In this document: positions 46,478 to 56,500 of the stretch, one piece after another | How positions within the stretch are numbered: position 1 is the first letter of the stretch | Layout: each line of letters starts with the position of its first letter | Origin: Gentiana macrophylla | Lineage: Eukaryota > Streptophyta > Magnoliopsida > Gentianales > Gentianaceae | Length of the DNA stretch: 64,000 bases | Reading direction: 5' to 3' | Assembly: GCA_026214975.1 (NCBI GenBank) | Contig: JAOBSW010000055.1 | Span: 59,804-123,803, forward strand | Notes under the pieces: model-generated | What the model was told of the DNA's origin: nothing | What the model saw: the letters and a program-made list of their open reading frames with translations, nothing else | Databases searched by the model: none | Made by a program: the position numbers and the translations under genes

Positions 46478-47030
46478 ATGATGGTCCAAATTGGAGTTGT
46501 TCTTGTCACATTCTTCTATATTTTTGTACTACCACCATTGCATTTTCTTCTTTCTTTGATAAACGATTTCAACATTTTGGTTAAATTGAAAACTGGTTTG
46601 GTTTTCAAATCCCGCCATTGCTACTTGGAATTTAAGCGACCGTATATCTGTTTGTTTCGGGGTGGAATCAAATGCTTGGAGGAACGTGTGATTTCATTAA
46701 TGTCTCCAACATGAATCTTTACGGTCGGTTTCGCTTTGTAATTTTGAGGCTTGATAAAGCGATAGAGCTTAATCTTGATGGAAACAATTTCACCTGGAGA
46801 AATCAAGATAAAGAATTTGAGCAATTTGAGGTCTTTAAATGTATCAAACAATCAGTTCAATGGGAGTTTGTTTTGGAATTATTCAAGCATTAAAAGCTTA
46901 GAAGTGTTTGATTCTTACAACAACAATTTCTCTCGATATCCTTCCACTTGGTTTTTTGAGCTTGAAGAACTTAAAGTACTTGGATTTGAGTGGAAACTAC
47001 TTTTTGTTGCACTCTGTATTATTCTTTTGT
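46478..47030 (+). pseudogene. LRR receptor-like kinase fragment (BAM/CLV1 class), N-terminus only
   Basis: In three alternating frames the plus strand encodes a hydrophobic signal peptide (46478-46560) and an LRRNT-type cap with FNILVKLKTGLVFKS, a Trp-Asn-Leu-Ser phrase and GIKCLEERVISL. These are followed by VSNMNLYG, ELNLDGNNFT, NLSNLRSLNVSNNQFNGSL and SLEVFDSYNNNF. Spacing and wording match the N-terminal LRRs of BAM/CLV1-type kinases. About three frameshifts occur, and the homology stops near 47010 after two to three repeats, with no kinase. It is a truncated pseudogene. Confidence 0.7.
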
Positions 47031-47089
47031 TGCAAAGTTGCTTCTTTGCATAAGTCCCTAGTCTGACTTGGTATATTCTGATTAGAGAA

Positions 47090-49310
47090 TTGATGCAAAG
47101 TGACATCGATGTCCCTGCATATGTCACTGCATATACAATTTACAAAGTTTTTGTTTTTGCAATTTGGGTGTTGATGTCACTTCATAAAATGTTGGTGTTA
47201 TTGTATGTCACTGCATAAGGTGTCATTCCATAAAATGAGATATCAAAATAAAGAGGACAAAAAATATGAATTATAGTGAAAGAATTATGTTGTTCGGAGT
47301 TTTATATCAAAAGATATGGCCATTTGAAGTCGAATTTATAAAGAAAAAAATCGATTTTCTGAAATTAATTCGGAAAATGGCAAATGAGATATCAAAATAA
47401 ATAGGACGAAAAAATATGAATTAGGGTGAAATAATTATTTTGATCGGAGTTTTATAATTCGATACTCCATGGCTCGAGCTCGAATCGACTAAAAAAGTTC
47501 GGGCTCGCTTGAGCCATAAAAAGGCAACATCGAACTCGACTGGCTAAGTACTCGATATAGCTCGACACGGCTCATAAGCTCAATTTCCCCTGAAAAATCT
47601 TCCTAATTTCGGGACAAAAAGTTCAACAAAAATGTTGATGTCACTGCATATTTGATCGCCGATGTCACTACATAAATTGTTGATATCATTCCTATATGAT
47701 TGCTGATGTCACTGCATAAAATGTTGATGTCACTGCATATCTGATTGTCGATGTCTCTGCATAAATTGATGATGTCACGTATATATGATTGCCGATGTCA
47801 CTGCATAAAATGTTAACATCACTGCATATATGATTGCCGATGTCACTGCATAAAAATATGAATTAAGATGAAAGATTTATGCTGATCGTTGTTTTATATC
47901 AAATGATATAGCCATTTGAAGTCGATTTTATGAAGAAAATAAATCGATTTTATGAAATTAAGTCGGAAAAATATCAAATGTCATCATGGTGTTGCTTCAT
48001 CAAATGTCTCTGCATCGCGGTGTCTTTGCATCGGGAGTGGCCAGTTCATCGCGGTGTCTCTCGCGAATCGGGTGGCAATTGCGCGCGGTGTCACTTCATC
48101 GCGGTGTCTTTGCATATATGATTGCCGATGTCACTACATAAATTGTTGATGCCATTCATATATGATTGCTGATGTCACTACATATCTGATTACCGATGTC
48201 ACTGCATAAATTGTTGATGTCACGCATATATGATTGCCGATGTCATTGAATAAAATGTTGATATCACTGCATATATGAATGCCGATGTCACTGCATAATA
48301 ATATAAATTAAGGTGAAAGATTTATGTTGATCGTAGTTTTATATCAAAAGATATAACAATTTGAAGTCGATTTTATGAAGAAAAAAAAAGAAATCGATTT
48401 TATGCAATTAAGTCGAAAAATATCAAATGTCATCCCGGTGTTGCTTTATCAAATATCACTGCATAAAATGTTGATATCACTGCATATCTGATTGTCGATG
48501 TCACTGCATAAATTGTTGATATCACGCATATATAATTGCCGATGTCACTGCGTAAAATGTTGATATCACTGCATATACGATTGGCGATGTCACTGCATAA
48601 AAATATGAATTAAGGTGAAAGATTTATGTTGATCGTAGTTTTATATCAAAAGATATAGCCATTTGAAGTCGATTTTATGAAGAAAAGAAATTGATTTTAT
48701 GAAATTAAGTCGGAAAAATATCAAATGTCATCACGGTGTTGGTTCATCAAATGTCAATGCATCCCGATGGTCTCTGCATCGCGGTGTCTCTGCATCGGGG
48801 TGGCTACTTCATAGCGGTGTCCTCTGCGTCGGGGGGCGCATCGATCGTGATGTCACTTCATCGCGATGTCTCTCGTGCATATATGATTCTTGATGTCACT
48901 ACATAAATTGTTGATGTCATTCATATATGATTGCTGATGTCACTGCATATCTTATTGCCGATGTCACTGCATAAATAGTTGATGTCACGCATATATGATT
49001 GCCGATGCCACTGCATATATGATTGTCGATGTCATTGCATATATAATTGCCGATATCAATGCATCGTGGTGGTCAATGGATTGCGGTTGTTAGTGCATTG
49101 CGGTGTCTCTGCATCGGGGGTGGTCACTCGTCACGGTGTTTCTCCATCGGGGGTGACTACTGCATCGGGGTTGCCCCTGCATTGCGGTGGTCAATGGATC
49201 GGGGGTGGTCAATGCATCGCGATGGTCACTGCATAAGGTGGTCAATGCATCGTGGATGTTGCTTAATAAAATATCACTGCATCACGGTGGTTAATGCATC
49301 GGTAAAATAA
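47090..49310. repeat. Complex tandem array (GATGTCACTGCAT words with a 140-base block)
   Basis: The short word GATGTCACTGCAT(A) and variants recur dozens of times, alternating with CATATATGATTGCCGATG. Between the runs stands a block of about 140 bases (ATATGAATTAAGGTGAAAG..TTTTATATCAAAAGATAT..CATTTGAAGTCGATTTTATG). It occurs four times, near 47270, 47850, 48300 and 48605. Toward the right end the words change to TGCATCGCGGTGGTCA variants. ORFs within are repeat artefacts. A 150-base insert near 47460-47600 has GGCTCGAGCTCG-type words. Confidence 0.85.
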
Positions 49311-49690
49311 AATAAAAATAAAAATTTAGTGCCTGCTTCTGACCACAAAAAAAAAAAAATAAAAAAAAATAACAAACCAACGTTCAGTGCCTACTTTTGA
49401 ATATAAAAAGAGTCAAAAAAAAAAAAAAAAAACTATGTTCAGTGTTCTATCCATGCGTTTTTTTCCTTTTTCATTAAGGGTATTTAGGTCTATCTATCTA
49501 ATTTTTGTTCTTATAACTAATTGTTTATTTTGGATGTTTTTTTTATCTAATTAAATTCAATATGTGTCCTTTTGGATAATTGACCATAAAAGAAATACTA
49601 GTAGTATAAAACAATAGACGTATTATTTTTTATTTTCTATTTATCTATTTTTTTTGCAAAAAGTGATTAGAATGCTGGGTAGAGGTAGGA
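49311..49690. other. A-rich spacer
   Basis: Two related blocks containing TTCAGTGCCTRCTTYTGA followed by long A-runs (49325-49370 and 49382-49432). No gene. Confidence 0.45.
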
Positions 49691-49692
49691 AC

Positions 49693-49894
49693 TGGGATCG
49701 TCTGCTGTATATTGACCCCTGTTGTGGCTGCTGTGAAGTAAAACGGCGTCGTTTCGACGTAAAACGACGCCGTTTTGCTGTGTTGTTTTTTTTATTATAA
49801 AGTTCGCGATCAAACGGTGTCGTTTAGACTCAAAACGACACCGTTTTCTTATCACAGCACAGCCTGTTGTGTATTCACCACAGTAGACGATCCG
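49693..49894. mobile_element. Fold-back MITE with AAACGRCGYCGTTT palindromes
   Basis: The ends GGGATCGTCTGCTGT (49694) and ACAGTAGACGATCC (49880) are inverted copies. Inside are two inverted pairs, AAAACGGCGTCGTTT/AAAACGACGCCGTTTT (49740-49776) and AAACGGTGTCGTTT/AAAACGACACCGTTTT (49813-49847). The whole can fold on itself. There is no coding capacity and no clear target duplication. Confidence 0.6.
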
Positions 49895-50509
49895 GGCTCG
49901 TAGACGTAGGATTGCAGCACAGGCAGAAAAGGCATTTTTATTTTTATATTTTTTCGAAAGCGGACGACAATGCATTAAAATACAAAGGGGTTTCAGACAA
50001 TATCGTTTTTATAAATTAGGAAATATTTGATTTCAGAAATAAATAAAAAATTATGTAATAAAAACAAAGAAAACCGAACAAGTATATATGGAAATCAGAA
50101 TCTCCCCTTTCTGCAAGAAAACGCTAATATTTATTGTAAGAATATTTATTCTCAAAATAAATAAAATAAAAATATACCAGTACTTATTCAAGGCAATTTT
50201 CTCACGTATTCTTTCCTTTTGTTCTTCTTGTTCTTTGGGCAACCTATATAGCCATCCCTTTTTGTATTTGTCCGTAATTGTATGTATAGATAGATTTATT
50301 CATGTCTTTATGCTGTATGCTTCTTTGTTATTATCGCTCTGATCGGTGGTGATGATTGAGGGTTAGCTGATTTTGTTTTTGTTTTTAAATTTTGGAAGAT
50401 TTGATAGTCTGGATCGTGGTGCATTGAATTAGATTGGATGATTGTCAAGGAATTAGGGTTCGTAGATGTGAATTGCTATTCTTATCTAGTATTTTGTATG
50501 TGTGTGTAA
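49895..50509 (+). promoter_or_regulatory. Upstream region of the UBP gene
   Basis: AT-rich. A TATA-like CCTATATAGCC is at about 50241-50251, preceded by a CT-rich stretch (50205-50240). The ATG at 50510 is immediately preceded by an in-frame TAA, so translation of this exon starts at or after it. The stretch between includes the 5' untranslated region and possibly an untranslated exon. Confidence 0.4.
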
Positions 50510-53500
50510 ATGCTCTTGGTAGAGAATCTTTGGTTTCTAGTTAGAGTGGTAGTGGCTGGATTCACACTGCTTTTTCTACCCCTGTTTGGATTCGTGGTCC
50601 GCCGGAAATGGCGGCGTTCGGCAGCTAGGAGGGAAGAGGTAAAGCGGCTTTTGGTTTTGGCTTCTGAAGAGACTGCTAGGGCCGAGCTTAAGGCTAATCA
50701 GGAATATGGGTATGGTGGGATTAACTACGGCCAGGAGGAGATGGAAACAGGGGTAGAGTTGGAGCCAGAGTCGGAGCCTGAGCCTGAGCCTGAGCCTGAG
50801 CCGGAGCCGGAGCCGGAGCCAGAGCAGCAGGGGAAAGAAGAGGAGGATGTACTGGATGGGCTCAAGGTACCTTTAACTGACAATCCAAGTGTAAATCAGC
50901 AGCGGCCACAGAATCAGTGTGATGTGTGCTCTCGCCCAACCACAACTCGGTGTGCTCGGTGTAAAAGGGTCTATTACTGGTATGTTTACTACTTTAAGTT
51001 CTGGGCTTTTGTTAATCTTTTGTTTATTGTATCTGGTTTTGTGAGATGAGAATAGCTAATGAAAATGTGGAAGAATCCAAGAATATGTGATTAAAACCTG
51101 GACAATTCTGAGTGCATTCCTATGCTAGTTAGTGGGCTGTGATTGCAAAGCACATTTATTTTTGAGGTTTGTTTAGCTTTAAATGTATTTCTGTGGACCC
51201 TTAATATGCAATCACCACAAGATTGGAAAAGCATTATTGGGATTAGTACCCGTTAACATCATGATGTGTAGGCTTGTTACGTTTCTTTTTAAAACCGTTG
51301 AATGGAACATTGAGCGTGTTATTGCAGAACCATTTTTCATTTTTTTTTGTCTCGATTAATTTGATACCCCATTTGATACCTTTCTTAAAGTTCTAATCTT
51401 GTTGCTCACATTCTCAACTAATCGTAGAAATGTATGCTAGTAGTAACATAAAAATATTGATGCAAGCTTGTATGTTACATTAGGGTTTGTATAAGAATAG
51501 CAATGTGGTCCTCTTTGTGCTCTGTGCTGCATGGATGTCCTTGGAATTTAACTACCCGACATGGTGCTTATCATCTTTGAATATAAGACCTAGTTATCTA
51601 GGATCAATATTTTTTTCTCTATAGAGTGTAGTGGGTTTAGAAGACAAGTTGAGCAGATGCTGGGCTGAGCAAAGGTTGCTTGGTTCAAGAGGAATGTTCC
51701 TAAGACATGCTATTATCTTGGGTGGCTTTTCGTGAAAAGGCTTAGTACAACAGGATAGGTTACCAAAATGGGGAGTTATCAGTAAAAGTCACTGTTGCTT
51801 CTGTGAGGTTGCACAAGAAACTCATGGATATCTGTTATTTGAAGAGAGTATGGTTCTAGACATGGAGAATGTTCTATGCCTAAAAAGCATGTATAAATGG
51901 GAGCTAGTGAAGGAATGGCTGTTGAGTAATGGTTTGAATGGATTACCAAATTCCATAAGGATTAGATGTGGTTTTTAGTCCATAATGGGAGAAAATTAGC
52001 CGACTTTATGCTTCACAACAGCCTATAGGAGCAATTAGGCATGTAAGTTACTACTGCATTGGGATGTATGTGAGCAGCTGGAGAGAGTTTCAGACTACAA
52101 AGCTGATATGTGAACTCTCCGTGCCTGTAGATATTTAGTGGATTTTAAATACTGTCTGAATTTCTGTGCTCTGTACCTTGACTATAGGATAAACTACTCC
52201 GAGCAGTTCCTGTTATACCTTTTATGCATCAATGAAAGATATACAGAGCTACACAAGAAAAAAGAAAAAGATAGATGATACAAAAAGAGTCACAAGCATT
52301 TTATGCAATCTTTTGTTCTTTTAAACCTAAAGGCCAGTTCTAAAGGACAGTAATAAGATGGGTTAAATACATCTACATCCTCTATATTTTTTATCCTCTA
52401 TATTTTTTAACTGCGAATTCCCATACGAACTCCAAACTACGTGTTCCCTTTTATAAGGGTTTTGTCCCAACAAACTGCCGTCCATGACGTCAATTTTTGT
52501 GACAAAACTACCCTTCTTCATCCTCCCTTTCCTCTCCTTGCCACCACCACTCATGGCCGTCCAAACCACCAGCTGCCCCAGCCACTCCTTCCCTCTCTTC
52601 TTTCCCGTCACTCAGGGCAACCAATTTCAGAACATGCCAGAAAGTAAAATGCATCTTATGCACTAGAGAACTTTGCCTTCTATCATGTCTATCTACATTC
52701 AACAAGGCTATTCTTTTAATTTGGAATCTCAGCAACCATATTCTGATACTTTTCTTGTGCATCAACCATTACAGAATGGTTCTTTAGATAAGCAAATTTT
52801 GATCCAAAAGGAAAAATAAAATAAAATAAAAGACTGCTGCGAAGAATGTAGCCATGTTCACATCTTGCTTCTCTTCAAGTTCAATCACCAAAGTTTGTTC
52901 TTTTCCTAGTGGATGCTTCAGTACCTCAAGGAAAATCCTCAATCAACAAAATTTGGTCAAGGGCAGCCTTGAAACTTCAAGAACCCCACCAAAATTAATG
53001 CTCAACAATTCATTTAGTACCTTCACCATAAAGACCACAAGTTGCTGAAATCGAAAAAACATTTTAAGAAAGACGTGGAGGGTCACCACAAACAAGAGAA
53101 TGCGTGCGAATTCGCCCAAATTATTTCAGAAAAGCTTTTGGAAAAGAGAGGCGGTGGTGGCGTTTGCAAGGGCTGCTAGACAAGAACAGGAACATGGGGA
53201 AGAAGAATGGTGGTTTGCATCGAGTGGAAAACAAGATAGGATAGCAAGTTGGAGACCGAGATGAATGGAGATGACGCAAACGCCGGATGTGGTGCGGTAG
53301 ACAAGAGAAAATTGGGAGAAGGGCAATAGTAGAATTGGACTTCCAAGTAAATCAGGATATGGAGTGGAATTGGTAGTTTAAACTAAACATAAGGGATAAA
53401 CATTTGTTTGGATAGAACAGAGAGAGGTAAATGTAATCAACCCTAAGAAAATATATGATGTCGTGATTGATGAACACTGGCAAAAGACAATAGAGGAAAT

Positions 53501-56500
53501 AGAGATATGCCAACGATTCCAATTTGTTTTTGTTCCAACCTAGTATACTTCATATGTCATTTCTATTCCGTATATAGAGCTGCGTGTGACATACATATGT
53601 TAAGTGCAGAATGAATCATTGTTCACCTTCTGTTAAAATATGTTGAAATAATGTTTCTATATTAGTCTTAATCCTCGTAATTATCCCAGTTAATTCTGTT
53701 TCTAGACTAAGTTAAGTTCTAGTCTGCTTTTACTGTTCATAGCCGTTGCAGCCTTTGCAACTTGCAATTATAGCCGTCCTCAAGGCTTGTATAAATTCCC
53801 TTTGATCACTTATCTATTCCAATAAGTTGTATGAATAAAAATTATCTCTTTTAAGCTCTAAATCTCTCTTATCTTGTTCCTTTTATCTCTACACCTTCCA
53901 AGTCTATTATCTAATAACTGGTTTGTTCTAAGCAATCCTACGAACACAGCTTTTATTATAGGTTATCAGATCAACTGTTTTCAAGACCTTAACAAATGAA
54001 GGAATTTGTCTCTTGTTGGTTAATGTTGTGAGCTAGAGCTGCAAAATAGTTGATTAAGTTGCATTAGTAATTATCGTCAACTAATATGTAAATTATACAC
54101 CTCGACATGCTGCTATGTCGATACTGGAGGAAATCATCGTTGCAATATTCCTTGCAGGGCTACATATTTGTGAGAGGTGTCTATGCTACACCAAGTGTAG
54201 GTTTCTTTCACTTATGACTAATCATTCTAAATTATCTTCTTGTTAGTGTGGTAGTACTTTGATGCTTCTTTTATTTTTAAGTTTTGGCCTTGTCTGAGAA
54301 GAGTGATATTGCGTAACGTTTTGTGTTTTGATCAATAATGATGCATGAGTAGTCTTCAAGTGTGGAATTTCATTTCTTTAATATGCTTGGATGTCTGTGT
54401 TGTTTATATCTTGTTTTGTGTCTTTCAGCTCTGGTAAATGCCAAATTAATCACTGGAGGCAAGGTCACAAGGATGAATGTCGTCCCTTTAGTACCAGTGT
54501 CGAAATCAATGATTCTGGAGACCCGTCTAATTCGAAACCTATGCCCCCACCAGAGAGTGGAAGCTACACGAGAAGTATTGATGTTGGGGGGAAACATCCT
54601 GTTAAGCGTGTTGAAACACTCATTAATGAATGTTCTTTTTCAGGCTCAAATATTGTAAAAGAAGTTGATTGGAATGATGATAATGAAGTGGTGCATCTTA
54701 AGCATTTAAAGAGACGACCTTTAAAATCAAAATATGTTGATGAACACTCTGGAGTGGCTTCAATTAGTAAATCAGCAGTCAATGTGTCCGCAAAGGATGT
54801 AAATAATTGTAACTTATCTGGCAGACATCATTTTATACATAAAGATTTTGATGAGACTAATCTTTTCAGAATGGACCAAATAAAGCCAGTCTCTTCAGAA
54901 GACACATGTGCATTGTGTTCGGAAGATACAGTTGCTACTTCTAAGAATAATCTTGTTAAACCCAGTCTTCCTCGTGGGGATTCTCAGACTGGATCATCAT
55001 CATCATCGTCATCTTTGTCTGATTCAAGTGTTGATGAATGTAACGAATCGTCCTTCTCTGAGACTTCAACACGCTCATCAGGGTTTTGGGAAGGAGTGAA
55101 CGACTTTATTGGTGTTAGAAATGATGACCTGGATGACACTGCCCCTTTTAATGAGACTGTTGATGTTGATGCCTCTGATTCCCATTTGACCCCATCTTCA
55201 CCTGAATTGACTGGGATGCTTCTTCCTTTTCTCAATGCACCAGTTTCTCATGTAACAAAGGTGGTGTTAAGTGATATTCGTCCTGCTATTTCGGGGGTCA
55301 AAGTGTCAATTGATAGACATGCGTCATCAATAGAAACTGAAAAACAGGCTATGAAGGCTCAAAGGTTATCAGTGTCAGAAAGATCCGTTGCTGATGTTGA
55401 TGATATCAGCAGTAATAAATTGGCAGCCCCTGGTAAATCAAAGGAACAAATAACTGCCACACATTCTAGAAAAAACATTCCTCCTTTTGTACAGTACAAT
55501 AAGCCAAATCGGGAGGCTGGACATGTATCTAGTACCTTCACAGAGCCAAAATCAGTTGAAGTTAAATCGCTGTTGCCCAAAGCTTCTGGGGAGTTCTTGT
55601 CTTCTGCCATTGCAAAGCAAACAGCTGAAAATGTTAAGTCTGCGAAAGCAGATAGCATTCATGTGGTTCCAGCGAAAGCGGATTTTCTTGTTCAGCAAAA
55701 GGACAGGACTAGCTCCAAATCTTCAATATGGAAAGTGTTTGACCAAGTAAAAACTCCTAAACTGGCACAGCTGAATCCATTCGAACTCCCAGTGAGAGTG
55801 TTGGAAGATACACTGGCAAGGTATCATTTTAAGCTGTTTTAATAGTGGATGTTTGACCATTTTGAACACAATTCTGAGAATATGTTTATGTACAGGGTCT
55901 ATTCCAATATGAGTTGTTTGTGAAGCTTTATAACTGGAATAAGGTGGAGCTGCTTCCTTGTGGACTCATGAACCTTGGGAACAGGTAGTTCATGTTGAAG
56001 TTTGTGTAACATTTATTCGATAGCAGAGTTGAATGCTTTATGGATTGTAGTTATCTTGTCATAGTGCAAACAGTTACATATTACTACATCCGTCCCTAGT
56101 CATTTAGAGTTTTTCACACATTAAGAATGTAGATGAGTGCCATCAATTTTAGTTCTTAAAGTCTAAAATACCCTTTGACTCATTAATGCAATGGTAGTAA
56201 AGTTTAAAAAGTTCATGGATGAATAATAAATTAGGGGTAGGGAAGAGGAAAAAATCTATTAAATGCTATCTTGGTATTCTAAAATGACTAAAATTTAGGG
56301 ACAACTATTTGAGCCAAAATAACTTTTATTTAGTGACGGAGGTAGTACGTTGCATTCAAAGATGAATTTTGATATCTTTTGCCCATTTTGAATGTTTTCA
56401 TGTGCTTTGTTATGGTGATTAGTTGCCTTCCAGTTACATTGGGATGCAAGGTGGTGGTCTTAACTACTGAATGAGGATTGTTTTGATCCTTCTGTGTTTA

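Noticed and set aside
47930..49310. Several ORFs of 60-90 codons rich in Ser-Leu-His-Arg-Gly
   Set aside because: They are translations of the tandem repeat words; frames change from unit to unit and no start context or homology is visible.
47090..49310. CRISPR-like regular repeats
   Set aside because: The window is plant nuclear DNA, the repeats are of variable length and the intervening DNA is itself repeated, so there are no unique spacers.
54984..55658. Long minus-strand ORFs opposite UBP exon 2
   Set aside because: They mirror the coding strand's Ser codons and have no independent signals; the plus strand is clearly the coding one.
55930..55990. Leu in place of Cys in the UBP motif Asn-x-Gly-Asn-Ser-Cys as a damaging change
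   Set aside because: The varying residue is not catalytic, and as far as I recall Leu occurs there in some plant homologues; the catalytic Cys itself is present.
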